A stretch of 64,000 bases of DNA from Halopelagius fulvigenes (GTDB lineage: Archaea; Halobacteriota; Halobacteria; Halobacteriales; Haloferacaceae), in contig NZ_JBHSXH010000015.1 of the NCBI RefSeq assembly GCF_042662625.1, positions 1,054,001 to 1,118,000 on the forward strand. The letters run 5' to 3'. Shown piece by piece: positions 25,661 to 34,347 of the stretch. Numbering within the stretch: the stretch's first letter is position 1; each line of letters starts with the position of its first letter. Both the position numbers and the translations under genes were made by a program. The notes under the pieces were generated by a model that saw nothing but the letters and a program-made list of their open reading frames with translations, made no database searches and was not told the DNA's origin.

Positions 25661-26191
25661 ATGAACAAAGACGGTCACGTGCTGAACGCGGCGTTGTTGG
25701 CGGTCGGTCTCGGCGTCGTCCTCAGCGTCGATCCGACGGCGGGTCCCGTCGTGGACGACTCCCCGACGGAGACGCTACTCGCGGCGGGTCGGACGGCGGT
25801 CGAACTCTCCTTACCCGTGGTTCTCGGCGCTCTGTTCCCCGACGTGGACACGGCGTTCGGGAAACACCGCAAGACGCTGCACAACCTCCCCGTGCTGGCG
25901 CTTTTCGTCGCCTTCCCCCTCGTCTTCGGCAACTTACAGTACGTCTGGGTGGGCGTGGCGACGCACTACCTGTTGGACGTGGTCGGGTCGAAGCGCGGCA
26001 TCGCGCTGTTCTACCCGTTCTCGCCGACGGAGTACGACCTGCCGACGGGCGTCGCCACCTCCAGCAAGTGGGCGACGACCGTCACCGTCGTCGTGACCGC
26101 CGTCGAACTCGTCGCGTTGGCCGTCGTCCACTACTTCGTCTTCGCTCTGGACACCACGTTCGTCGAGATGATGGCGATGGTCGGCGTCTGA
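25661..26191 (+). CDS. YdjM-type membrane-bound metal-dependent hydrolase
   Basis: A 176-residue protein with four hydrophobic segments and the DUF457/YdjM signature: N-terminal DGHVLNAAL (His), ALFPDVDTAFGKHRKTLHN (Asp/His metal ligands) and THYLLDVVGSKRGIALFYPF. These are putative membrane-embedded phospholipase- or hydrolase-like enzymes. TATA-like element at 25628-25637 is 28 nt before the ATG. The convergent PHP gene begins its stop only 1-2 nt away. Confidence 0.85.
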   Translation: MNKDGHVLNAALLAVGLGVVLSVDPTAGPVVDDSPTETLLAAGRTAVELSLPVVLGALFPDVDTAFGKHRKTLHNLPVLALFVAFPLVFGNLQYVWVGVATHYLLDVVGSKRGIALFYPFSPTEYDLPTGVATSSKWATTVTVVVTAVELVALAVVHYFVFALDTTFVEMMAMVGV

Positions 26192-26192
26192 C

Positions 26193-26975
26193 TCAGTACT
26201 CGCGCACGTCGTCGAACCGGCCGTCGTAGGCGATGTGACCGGGGTGGGTCGGTTCCATCCCGGACAGAAAGAGGCGGTCTATCTTCCCCCACGAGTTCTC
26301 GAAGCCGAGGTGGGCGAACTCCGCGAGTGCCCGGCCCCGGTGGACGAGGCCGGACCGGTGCACGACGCGGCGGGGCGCGCCGGAACGGAGGGCCGCCACG
26401 AGGTCGGACTCCGACCCGACGGGGCGGTCGAACTCCGTCCACGTCTCGCCGACGGTGCCCGGCATGTGCGCGTACGACGACCCGAACCCCGGGAGGTCGA
26501 GTTCGCGCGCGATTTCGCGCGCCGCGCGGTTGTGGTACGGGAGCGACTTCGTGTTGTACGTCTCCACCGCGTGAATCTCGTCGCGGTGGGCGTCGATTTC
26601 GTCGCGGTCCAGACTCACGGTCAGGAGCGTCGGGTGCGGGACGAGGACGGCCGCCTCCTGTTCCGCGAAGGCGGCGAACGCGCCCTCCATCGAGATGAAG
26701 TCGGGGACGGGGTCCGAGAGACCGATAGCGAGGAGGTGGCGGCGGCGACGCCACGACCCGGAGAACACCTCGCGGGCGGGGACGACGAGGAGTTCGTCGT
26801 CGGAGAACTCCGCCGCGCGTTCGCGGACGTCCGGCAGGCGCACGAAGTGCGGCGCGTACACCAACACGTCGATGCCGCGGGCCTTCGCGCGGGCGACGAC
26901 GCGTTCGTCGAGAATCTTCACGTGCATATCGACGCGGGTCGTTTCCGAGGCGGACGCGGACGTGGACGCGGTCAC
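26193..26975 (-). CDS. PHP domain protein (metal-dependent phosphoesterase fold)
   Basis: A 260-residue PHP-family protein. RVDMHVKILDERVV (about residues 14-27) carries the first His, although the usual HxH is DMHV with only one His; later PAREVF, VLVPHPTLL, AVETYN, and HIAYDG match the remaining metal-ligand positions. The start is taken as GTG at 26973-26975 because a TATA-like element around 27003-27013 is about 33 nt upstream; the Met at residue 17 is a possible alternative. Haloarchaeal members are uncharacterised; DNA repair or signalling roles are speculation. Confidence 0.75.
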   Translation of the reverse strand: MTASTSASASETTRVDMHVKILDERVVARAKARGIDVLVYAPHFVRLPDVRERAAEFSDDELLVVPAREVFSGSWRRRRHLLAIGLSDPVPDFISMEGAFAAFAEQEAAVLVPHPTLLTVSLDRDEIDAHRDEIHAVETYNTKSLPYHNRAAREIARELDLPGFGSSYAHMPGTVGETWTEFDRPVGSESDLVAALRSGAPRRVVHRSGLVHRGRALAEFAHLGFENSWGKIDRLFLSGMEPTHPGHIAYDGRFDDVREY

Positions 26976-27074
26976 GTCTCTCGATGTGCGGACGCCGGAG
27001 TTAGATATTACTATTCGCCGACCTATCGAGGGAGCCTGCGGAACGATTTAGTCCCCGGTATCCGTCTCGCGGGT

Positions 27075-27377
27075 ATGGGCCTGTGGAAATGCGGTATCGA
27101 GGGGTGCGACGGGCGGTTCGAGGACGTGGAGTCCGCCGTCATCCACCAGACGACCGAACACGAACGGCACGAGTGCAAGGTCTGCGGCACCATCGTCCCC
27201 GAGGGGTACTTCGCCATCCGACACACGTTCGAGGAACACTCGCGCGCGGAGTTCGTCCGGGCGTACGACGCCGACTCTTCGGCGGTACGAGAGCGCGAGG
27301 ACGTCAAAGCCGCGGTCGAGGAGGAGGCGGACCTCGAACGCGTCGTCTCGGACCTCAAAGAACGCGGTGCGCTGTAA
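27075..27377 (+). CDS. Small C2H2-like zinc finger protein, DUF7565-like
   Basis: A 100-residue protein with two putative metal-binding fingers: CGIEGC...H...TTEHERH (residues about 6-36) and CKVCGTIVPEGYFAIRHTFEEH (about 39-60). The C-terminal 35 residues are a charged helix. TATA-like element at 27044-27050 lies about 28 nt before the ATG, supporting this start over the long upstream open frame. It looks like a nucleic-acid- or protein-binding small zinc protein, common in haloarchaea. The DUF number is from memory and uncertain. Confidence 0.75.
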   Translation: MGLWKCGIEGCDGRFEDVESAVIHQTTEHERHECKVCGTIVPEGYFAIRHTFEEHSRAEFVRAYDADSSAVREREDVKAAVEEEADLERVVSDLKERGAL

Positions 27378-27547
27378 CGGGCGACGGACCGCGGCGCGAA
27401 CCGGGGAGAGGGAGAGCGCGGAGAACAGTCGAACGCGGCGCTATCCGGGCAGAGAGGGTCGCCGAGAGACGGAGACGGAGACGGAGCGGTGCGAACCGCG
27501 CGCGTTCCGTTCGTCGCTGTTCCCGTGAACGAAGTGAACGAGAGTCA

Positions 27548-27569
27548 GACGAACGCGTTAGCGTTCGTC
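27548..27569 (-). terminator. Perfect 9-bp hairpin spanning the spt5 stop codon
   Basis: Arms 27548-27556 and 27561-27569 are perfectly complementary around a 4-nt loop. The last codons and TAA of spt5 lie within it, so it may end or stabilise the secE-spt5 mRNA. Upstream sequence to 27378 holds only GAGACG-type low-complexity repeats and a GTGAAC direct repeat. Confidence 0.5.
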
Positions 27570-28022
27570 ACTGTCGAGGACGCGAATCTGGTCGCCGCGG
27601 ACCGTCACCGGAATCGGGACCGTCGCCTCGTACAGTTCGACCGTCACTTGGTCCTTCGTCTCGTCGATTCGCTGCACGCGGGCCTTCTCGCCCTTGAACG
27701 GGCCGGCGATGAGTTCGACGATGTCGCCCTCCGCGATGCCCTCCACGTCCGGCGTCGGCGAGAGGAAGTGTTCGACTTCGGCCATGCTGGATTTGCCGAC
27801 GTTACCGCCGCTCGAGACGAGTCCGCGTGCGTGCGGAATCTCCTCTAAGACGCGCTTTATCACCGCGTCTCCGTCCGCCTCGACCATCACGTAGCTCGTG
27901 AGCGAGTCGGGCGCGAGGACGGCGTGTATCTCCGACTCCTCGCGGTTGGCGATCATGTCCGCGACGGTCCGTTCCTGTCTCGCGGTCGTCTTTACGGCGA
28001 AGATTGGCGGCACCTCAGACAC
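27558..28022 (-). CDS. spt5: Transcription elongation factor Spt5 (NusG homologue)
   Basis: A 154-residue archaeal Spt5: an NGN domain that binds the RNA polymerase clamp (FAVKTTARQERTVADMIANR at about residues 8-27; TSYVMVEADG; IPHARGLV) and a C-terminal KOW domain (EGIAEGDIVELIAGPFKGEKA). With Spt4 it promotes processive elongation. The start is GTG at 28020-28022, overlapping the secE stop by 8 nt. The secE-spt5 arrangement is conserved across archaea. Confidence 0.93.
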   Translation of the reverse strand: MSEVPPIFAVKTTARQERTVADMIANREESEIHAVLAPDSLTSYVMVEADGDAVIKRVLEEIPHARGLVSSGGNVGKSSMAEVEHFLSPTPDVEGIAEGDIVELIAGPFKGEKARVQRIDETKDQVTVELYEATVPIPVTVRGDQIRVLDSDER

Positions 28023-28188
28023 CTCCGGGGAGGAAACTCATGACCGCGAAGATGACGAATCCCATGAATCCCACGAGGAAGATGCCGGCACCGGCGATGA
28101 GACCGATTTGGGAGAACTCCTCCCAAGAGGGGGTGCTCGCCAGTTTCAACACCCGCACGTAACTGTTCAGGTCGTACTTGACGTCCAT
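28015..28188 (-). CDS. secE: Preprotein translocase subunit SecE (Sec61 gamma)
   Basis: A 57-residue single-span protein: an amphipathic N-terminal helix (YDLNSYVRVLKLASTPSWEE), a short hinge and one hydrophobic segment (about residues 29-52). This is the archaeal SecE layout, which clamps SecY in the translocon. It overlaps the GTG start of spt5 by 8 nt. An A-rich element near 28215-28225 could be its TATA box. Confidence 0.92.
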   Translation of the reverse strand: MDVKYDLNSYVRVLKLASTPSWEEFSQIGLIAGAGIFLVGFMGFVIFAVMSFLPGGV

Positions 28189-28372
28189 GTTATCGGGGTT
28201 TGTGCGGCGGGCTTTTTCTATCTATTGATGCGAACGGGAGCCTCGGCCGGAGAATCGTCCGATGGCCGACGCTCGACCGCCCGCGAGAACGAGAGAACGG
28301 GGTCCGACGCCCCGAACCGACCCGAGAACGGCGCGCGCGCGAGGTTCGCGCGGCGACTCCGAACGGCGGCGG

Positions 28373-29521
28373 TTAATCGACGTAGTCGATGTCCTGACCC
28401 GCGTTCGCCGGTTGCGGTTGGGGTTCCTCCTCTTCGTCGCTGCGACCGTAGATCTGCGGCGACTCGACGCCCGTGACGACGATCATCGTCCGCATCTGGC
28501 CCTCCAGTTCCTCGTCCACGGAGGTGCCCCAGATGATGCGCGCGTCGGGGTCGATGCGGTCGTAGATCTCCTCGACGACGCCCTCGGCCTCCTCGATGCT
28601 CATGTCCGACCCGCCAGTGACGTTGACGAGCGCGGAGTTCGCGCCGGAGATGTCCACGTCGAGAAGCGGCGAGCGAAGCGCGCTCTTGACCGAATCCTGC
28701 GCCTTCTTCTCGGTGTCGGACTCGCCGAGTCCGATCATGGCGACGCCGCCGCGTTCCATGACCGTCTTCACGTCGGCGAAGTCGAGGTTGACGAGGCCGG
28801 GTTTGGTGATGAGTTCGGTGATTCCCTTCACCGAGCGCATGAGAACTTCGTCGGAGACTTTGAACGCCTGCCGGACGGGCAGTTTGCCGACTGCGTCGAG
28901 CAGACGGTCGTTCGGGACGACGATGACCGTGTCCGCCACGTCGCGGAGGCGTTCGAGTCCGGCCTCGGCGTTCGTGCGCCGGACTTCGCCCTCCGCGGTG
29001 AACGGCGTCGTCACGATGGCGATGGTGAGCGCACCCGACTCGCGGGCCGCCTTCGCCACGACGGGCGCGGACCCCGTGCCGGTGCCGCCGCCGAGTCCGG
29101 CGGTGACGAACACCATGTCGGACCCGTCGATGGCCTCGTAGATCTCCTCTTGGGATTCGATTGCCGCTTCCTCACCCACCTGCGGAAGCGACCCCGCGCC
29201 GCGCCCCTGCGTCTTCTGTTCCCCCATCAGAATCTTCGTGTCCGCGTCGATTTCGACGAGATGCTGCACGTCGGTGTTCGCCGCGACCAGCTTCGCCCCC
29301 TTGATTCCCTCCTCGAACATCCGGTTGACCGTGTTCCCGCCCGCGCCGCCGCACCCGACCACGGTGATGTTCGTCTGTAAGTCCTGGAGGACGTCCTTCA
29401 GTTCGTCGTCGGTCATCGTTCCCGTCCGGCGAATCTCTTCACCCTCGGAAGCGCCGACGTCAGGAGTCCCATCCCCCGTCTCTTCGGCCTCGTCAATTGC
29501 TTCGTCGACGATAGAGTCCAT
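28373..29521 (-). CDS. ftsZ1: Cell division GTPase FtsZ1
   Basis: A 382-residue FtsZ of the archaeal FtsZ1 group, which forms the mid-cell ring and stabilises division assembly in Haloferax. Phosphate loop VVGCGGAGGN (about 54-63), tubulin signature GGGTGTGS (144-151) and the catalytic T7 loop NLDFADV are all intact. The N-terminal 45 residues are an acidic extension and the C-terminal tail ends GQDIDYVD. It is upstream of secE-spt5 on the same strand but separated by 184 bp. The AT-rich stretch 29524-29570 upstream contains its promoter. Confidence 0.94.
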   Translation of the reverse strand: MDSIVDEAIDEAEETGDGTPDVGASEGEEIRRTGTMTDDELKDVLQDLQTNITVVGCGGAGGNTVNRMFEEGIKGAKLVAANTDVQHLVEIDADTKILMGEQKTQGRGAGSLPQVGEEAAIESQEEIYEAIDGSDMVFVTAGLGGGTGTGSAPVVAKAARESGALTIAIVTTPFTAEGEVRRTNAEAGLERLRDVADTVIVVPNDRLLDAVGKLPVRQAFKVSDEVLMRSVKGITELITKPGLVNLDFADVKTVMERGGVAMIGLGESDTEKKAQDSVKSALRSPLLDVDISGANSALVNVTGGSDMSIEEAEGVVEEIYDRIDPDARIIWGTSVDEELEGQMRTMIVVTGVESPQIYGRSDEEEEPQPQPANAGQDIDYVD

Positions 29522-29623
29522 ACTATATGGCCGTTCTTACCGAATGGAGCATTATTATCTTTCCCCCTCGCGTCAGACGACTGTCGGACGACTGACGCGG
29601 CAGTTTACTGCGATATTAAGCGG

Positions 29624-30943
29624 TCAGACTTTGAACACGATGCGCTGTTCGGTGCGCACGTCGTCTGGCTCGACGGTTTTGCCCCCGACATCGACAGGTT
29701 GACCGGCGGACAGCTTTCCGAACGCCGGCCCCTCGGGGACGCCGAGTTCGGCGGCGGTCGAGGGGTCGAACGCCTCCCGGCGCGCGACGACGGCCCGTTC
29801 CGTCCGTTCGACGGAGTCGTACTTCTCTCGGAGGACGTCCGCGAGTGCCGCGACGAGTTCGTCGTACGCGCCTTCCTCCGGGAGTGCGGCGCGCCCCCGC
29901 GCCTTCGTCCCTCCGTCGATAGTCTCGTAGGCGACGGAACGGTCGTGAATCGCCGCGAGGGCGGACTCCGCGTCCACGCCGCCCGCCTCCGAGAGCAGTT
30001 CGTCCGGAAGCGAGACCACCTCGTACTCCGCCGCGTCCGCCTTCCCGAGGCGCAGGCCGTCTTCGACCGGCGAGAGGTCAGATTCGAGGCGGTCGAGGAA
30101 ATCGAGGGGGACGCCCGTCGCCTCCCGAACCCACGACTCGTCGACGACGCGGTAGCCGAGTTCGTCGAGGACGGCTTCGAGTTCGGGGCGGTCGTCGTCC
30201 ACGACGGCGTACTCGGCGTCGGACGCCTCGAAGGCGCGCCGGAGGACGTCGCGGTTCGCCTCCGGGTCGCCCATCGCGTCTAACTGCCAGTCCGCGCCGA
30301 CGTGGCCGACGGCCCAGTCCGTCTCGCGGACGATGCGCGTGAAGCGCGGCGCGTAGTGGCCGCCGCCGAAGCCGACGAGCTGTCGGTCTCGGTCGGCGTC
30401 GGCGTTCGAGAGGTCGAGAACCGCCGCCGCCACGGCGCGCGCGCCCGCCGGGTCCTCCCACTCAGACTCGCCGCTTCCGAGTTCGACGAACATGGAGGGC
30501 GCGCCCGCGTCGGTCGGACCGTGGTGGGTGCACTCGATGCCGACGTCGTACTCCTCGGGGGCGTGTTCGGCGAGGGCCTTGACGACGCGCTTCTGTGCGT
30601 TCGGGCAGGCGCGGGCGAACGCGCCGGGTTCGCCGCCGTACTCGGCGGGGCCGAAGTTGCCCGTGAAGTGCGCCGTCAGGAGCGGTCCCGTCTCGCCCGC
30701 GTGCCGGGAGACGAACGCGACGAACTCGGGGTCCTCGGAGAACGCGTCGGCCACCCGGCCGAGTTCGATGTGGAGGCCGTCGAACTCCCGGAGTTCGAAC
30801 TCGCCGCGGCGGTAGTACGTTCCGCCGCCCTCGCCGTCCGGGCGGGAGCCGTCGGTCCGTTCGTCCCAGTCGGCCAGTTCCAACAGGCGGTCGCCGATGT
30901 GGGCCGATGCGCTGTCGGCGCGGCTGACGACTACGGCTATCAC
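29624..30943 (-). CDS. dtdA: D-aminoacyl-tRNA deacylase (DTD2/GEK1 type), long form
   Basis: A 439-residue DTD2-type deacylase that removes D-amino acids (and, in plants and archaea, N-ethyl adducts) from tRNA. Family motifs: MIAVVVSRADSASAHIG at the start, LLTAHFTGN (about 105), GIECTHHGPTDAG (about 157) and GFGGGHYAPRF (about 210). The catalytic core ends near residue 285; an additional C-terminal region of about 150 residues follows, in line with other halophilic forms as I recall. ATG at 30941-30943. It is 53 nt downstream of the exchanger stop on the same strand. Confidence 0.9.
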   Translation of the reverse strand: MIAVVVSRADSASAHIGDRLLELADWDERTDGSRPDGEGGGTYYRRGEFELREFDGLHIELGRVADAFSEDPEFVAFVSRHAGETGPLLTAHFTGNFGPAEYGGEPGAFARACPNAQKRVVKALAEHAPEEYDVGIECTHHGPTDAGAPSMFVELGSGESEWEDPAGARAVAAAVLDLSNADADRDRQLVGFGGGHYAPRFTRIVRETDWAVGHVGADWQLDAMGDPEANRDVLRRAFEASDAEYAVVDDDRPELEAVLDELGYRVVDESWVREATGVPLDFLDRLESDLSPVEDGLRLGKADAAEYEVVSLPDELLSEAGGVDAESALAAIHDRSVAYETIDGGTKARGRAALPEEGAYDELVAALADVLREKYDSVERTERAVVARREAFDPSTAAELGVPEGPAFGKLSAGQPVDVGGKTVEPDDVRTEQRIVFKV

Positions 30944-30996
30944 GAGAAGAAGTCGCCGCGCCGCGATGTAAAGCGCGTCGAAGGCGGTCGGTCCGG

Positions 30997-32319
30997 TCAG
31001 TCCGCCTCGACGTCCGTCGGCAGGGGTTCACCGCGGATGGTCGCGGCGGTGATGCGGGTGAGCCGGCGGAAGTCGTCGAAGCGCTGCGCGACGAGTCCGA
31101 CTCCGAGGATCATGTAGACGACCGAGTAGCCGACGAGCAGGTAGATGGAGTACGTCTCGGCCAGCGGTTCCGCGACGGTTTGGATGATGAAGAACTCGGC
31201 GACGACCTGCGAGACGAACAGGACGAGAAGCGCCACCGCCTCGCGGACGCTAATCTCGAAGTTCATCAGGATGGCCAGCGCGAAGAAGCTCTGCGCGGCG
31301 GTGAGCCAGATTTCGGCCGCCTGCTTGAAGTCGAACGGGAGCATGCCGTACCGGCCCAGCGCGATGCTGTAGACGACGACGAGCGTCCCGATGAGCAGCG
31401 TCCACTGGTTCAGTTTCGAGGAGATGAGGGCGTTGAACGCCGCGGTGGCTCTGGCCTTGTTCACGAGGTACGCCGTGACGATGAGTTCGGGACTCTCGCT
31501 CGCCAGCGGCGCGAACCACTGAATCATGAAGAACTCGGGGATGCCGAACTGGAGGCCGATCTCCTCTAAGCCGTGCGCGAACGGTTCGACGGCCGTGAAG
31601 ATGAGAAAGCCCGAGTAGGCGAAGAGCGTCAGCACCGCGGGGATGCGCACGCCCTTCTTGCGCGCTTGGAAGTACGCGGGGACGCCGACCTGTTCTTCGT
31701 GCTCCTCCGTGTCGCCGCGGATGATGATGCCGATGTAGGCGAAGTAGAGGCCGACGAGGACGACGGTGTCGAACCAGTCGATGCCGCCGTGGAGGGGGAC
31801 GAAGAAGGCGAACACCGTCGCGGCGAACAGGAAGAGGATCTCGGTGGAGATGCTCGGGTCGAGTTGCACCGCGTCGCGCAGCGTGCCCGGCTTGTCCACG
31901 ACGTCGTCCTTCGAGTCGGGGAGCTGCGACGCCTTGTAGATGGAGAACAGCGCGATGCCCGACCAGCCGAGGCCGATGAGGATGCGGTTCGCGCCGGTCA
32001 TGTTGGCGACCGCGAGGTTGGCCGCGTTGGGGTCGCTCGCGGCCTGCCACGCGTACAGCGCGTCGACGGCGTACTCGGGCGCGACGGCGAGCACCGCGAG
32101 CACCGCAAGCGCGAACGCCCGCGGCACGTCCTTCTCGGCGGTTTCGGCGCCCCACGCGAGGAGGAACGACGCGCCGAGGACGGCGATGCCGCTGATGGCG
32201 ACTCTGGTAATCGTCGAAACGCTCTCTGCGGACCCGGTCGCCCACAGCCCGACCCACGGGAGAGTCAGGAGGACCGTCGCCGCGACGGCGACGAGCGGAT
32301 GGCGAAGGCGTGAACTCAT
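30997..32319 (-). CDS. Sodium/calcium exchanger family membrane protein
   Basis: A 440-residue protein with about 10-11 hydrophobic segments and the two inverted alpha repeats of the Ca2+:cation antiporter superfamily: ALAVLAVAPEYAVDAL with NLAVANMTGANRILIGLGW in the first half and PLASESPELIVTAYL with NALISSKLNQWTLLIG in the second. The acidic residues in each (PEY and SPE) form the ion site. It probably exchanges Na+ (or H+) against Ca2+ at the cell membrane. A TATA-like stretch upstream (about 32346-32356, ttttatg reversed) is near the ATG. Exact ion specificity unknown. Confidence 0.88.
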   Translation of the reverse strand: MSSRLRHPLVAVAATVLLTLPWVGLWATGSAESVSTITRVAISGIAVLGASFLLAWGAETAEKDVPRAFALAVLAVLAVAPEYAVDALYAWQAASDPNAANLAVANMTGANRILIGLGWSGIALFSIYKASQLPDSKDDVVDKPGTLRDAVQLDPSISTEILFLFAATVFAFFVPLHGGIDWFDTVVLVGLYFAYIGIIIRGDTEEHEEQVGVPAYFQARKKGVRIPAVLTLFAYSGFLIFTAVEPFAHGLEEIGLQFGIPEFFMIQWFAPLASESPELIVTAYLVNKARATAAFNALISSKLNQWTLLIGTLVVVYSIALGRYGMLPFDFKQAAEIWLTAAQSFFALAILMNFEISVREAVALLVLFVSQVVAEFFIIQTVAEPLAETYSIYLLVGYSVVYMILGVGLVAQRFDDFRRLTRITAATIRGEPLPTDVEAD

Positions 32320-32541
32320 CGTAAACCGTTCAGTTCCCCGTCCGCCTATCTTTTATGCTTCCGACAGCAGACCGCGCTTCCCGCGCGAGACGCGTCGTTA
32401 CCCGCCATATCGTCGGTTTCGCGCCGGGGAAGTGCCGATGTGCGAGCGACCCGCGCGGCGAAATTGTCCGCCGCCCCGTCCGCGGACCGCGGGCGAGCCG
32501 TCTCGGGGTCTTTTAAGCCGCCCCCGGTCCGAGAGGGACGC

Positions 32542-33351
32542 ATGAGCATGCAGGTGTTCGGACTGGTGGGCAACCCCGTCGGCCACTCGCTGTCGCCGCC
32601 GATGCACGAGGCGGCGTACGAGGCCCTCGGGATGGACGCGCGGTACGTCACCTTCGAACCCGACCCCGACGGCGTGGACGCGGCGTTGGCGGGGGCGGAC
32701 GCCCTCGGCATCTCGGGGCTCAACGTCACCATCCCGTTCAAGGAGGACGCGCTCTCTCACGTCGAACCGGACGAACTCGCCGAGCGAATCGGCGCGGTCA
32801 ACACTGTCGATTTCGGCGGCGACGGCGCTCCGCGCGGCTACAACACCGACGCGGCGGGCGTCCGCCGCGCGTTCGAACACCACGGCGTCCGTCTCGACGG
32901 CCGCGAGGCGGTGGTCGTCGGCGCGGGCGGGGCGGGACGCGCCGCCTCGTTCGCTCTCGCCGACGCCGGCGCGTCGGTCCACGTCGCTAACCGGACCGTT
33001 GAACGGGCGGAGTCGTTGGCCGCGGACGTGTCGGGCGCGACGGCGGGCGGTCTGGACTCGCTCTCCCGCGTCGGCGACGCGGACGTCCTCGTCAACGCGA
33101 CGAGCGTCGGGATGGAGTCCGACGAGACGCCCGTCCCCGCCGAACACCTCCACTCGGACCTCGCGGTGTTGGACGCCGTGTACACGCCCATCGAGACGCG
33201 ACTGCTCCGCGACGCCGCCGACGCGGGCGCGACGACGGTGGACGGCGCGTGGATGCTCCTGTATCAGGGCGTGGAAGCCTTCGAACGCTGGACCGGCCGC
33301 GACGCCCCGGTGGACGCGATGAACGAAGTGCTCCGTTCGGAGTTGAAATGA
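32542..33351 (+). CDS. aroE: Shikimate dehydrogenase
   Basis: A 269-residue AroE, reducing 3-dehydroshikimate to shikimate with NADPH in aromatic biosynthesis. Substrate motifs GNPVGHSLSPPMHEAAY (residues 9-25) and NVTIPFKEDA (catalytic Lys), NTVDF, YNTDAAGV, the NADP loop VVGAGGAGRAASFAL and NRTVERAESLA are intact, as is the terminal ML.YQG motif. The ATG at 32542 has a TATA element at 32511-32517, 28 nt upstream, ruling against the longer open frame. Confidence 0.94.
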   Translation: MSMQVFGLVGNPVGHSLSPPMHEAAYEALGMDARYVTFEPDPDGVDAALAGADALGISGLNVTIPFKEDALSHVEPDELAERIGAVNTVDFGGDGAPRGYNTDAAGVRRAFEHHGVRLDGREAVVVGAGGAGRAASFALADAGASVHVANRTVERAESLAADVSGATAGGLDSLSRVGDADVLVNATSVGMESDETPVPAEHLHSDLAVLDAVYTPIETRLLRDAADAGATTVDGAWMLLYQGVEAFERWTGRDAPVDAMNEVLRSELK

Positions 33352-33378
33352 ACGCCTCGGTCCGCTTCGGGGTAACGA

Positions 33379-33388
33379 TTTTTAAATA
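33379..33388 (+). promoter_or_regulatory. TATA box of acidic HhH protein gene
   Basis: Very clear AT-rich TATA element centred 28 nt upstream of the ATG at 33412, implying leaderless transcription. Confidence 0.75.
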
Positions 33389-33411
33389 AGCGCAGGACAT
33401 ATTGAGATACA

Positions 33412-34257
33412 ATGGGCATATTTGACAGGATTGTGTCGTCGTTCCGGTCGCTTCTCGGCCGCGACACGTCTTCGGACGGCGAATCTTCGGCGCGAGAGAC
33501 CCGCGTATCGGTCGAGCGCGACACTCGGACGGACGCCGACGACGCTGCCGAGAGTACGTCGGCGAGCGGTCGGACCCCGTCCGGTGACGTCGCAGAACAA
33601 GGTTCTGTGGGCGGCGAGACGCAGTCTCGCGACGTTGACGAGTCCGAGACGGATGAATCGGTCGCCTCCGAGACGGACGCGACGGCGTCCACCGGGTCGG
33701 TCGTTGACGAGGAGACGACCGACGAACCGGAGGAGGCCGCCGAGCCCTCCGAAGCGGTCGAAGTCGGCGGCGACGAACGGAGCGAGCTAGACTCCGACGA
33801 CGAGGCGGACGAGACGGCCGACGAGAGCGTCGCGGCGGACACCGACGCCGCCGCCTCGACCGGGTCGGTCACCGACGAGGGGACGACGGACGAACCCGCG
33901 GAGTCCGCAGAGCCCTCGGAGGCGGCGGAACCGACCGAGGCCGACTCCATCGAGGGCGAGGCCGCCGGCGCCGACATCGTCGAGGAGGCCGAACCGGAGG
34001 ACGAACCGTTCGAGGGCGAGTCGTCCGAGGACGACGCGACCGGCGACGAGTCGGTCGGCGACGAGGCGGCGGACGAACCGGTCGACAACGTGAAGGGCAT
34101 CGGTCCGGCCTACGCGGAGCGACTGTCCGACGCCGGCGTCACCACCGTCTCGGAACTCGCCGGCGCCGACGCCGAATCGCTCGCGGACGAGATCGGCGTC
34201 TCCGACAAGCGCATCGGTCGGTGGATAGACCGCGCGAAAGAGCGCCTCGAATCCTAA
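33412..34257 (+). CDS. Acidic repeat protein with N-terminal amphipathic helix and C-terminal helix-hairpin-helix
   Basis: A 281-residue protein in three parts: an amphipathic basic/hydrophobic helix (MGIFDRIVSSFRSLLGRD, 1-18) that could touch the membrane; a very acidic disordered linker (19-222) containing two copies of a 35-residue unit (about 82-116 and 138-172, both with ASTGSV and TTDEP); and a C-terminal HhH domain (NVKGIGPAYAERLSDAGV, 226-280) of the kind that binds DNA or protein. Stand-alone with its own TATA box; a T-run follows at 34263-34269. Function unknown; a membrane-to-DNA tether is one idea. Confidence 0.8.
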   Translation: MGIFDRIVSSFRSLLGRDTSSDGESSARETRVSVERDTRTDADDAAESTSASGRTPSGDVAEQGSVGGETQSRDVDESETDESVASETDATASTGSVVDEETTDEPEEAAEPSEAVEVGGDERSELDSDDEADETADESVAADTDAAASTGSVTDEGTTDEPAESAEPSEAAEPTEADSIEGEAAGADIVEEAEPEDEPFEGESSEDDATGDESVGDEAADEPVDNVKGIGPAYAERLSDAGVTTVSELAGADAESLADEIGVSDKRIGRWIDRAKERLES

Positions 34258-34262
34258 TACGG

Positions 34263-34269
34263 TTTTTTT
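34263..34269 (+). terminator. T-run after the HhH gene
   Basis: Seven consecutive T, 5 nt after the stop codon region, a typical archaeal U-tract terminator. Confidence 0.6.
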
Positions 34270-34347
34270 CGCCGTCCGAGTTATCCCGCCGAACCGCCTC
34301 CGGAGCCGTCGCGAAACCGTTTACCCCCCGCCGCCGTACTCTCCTCC

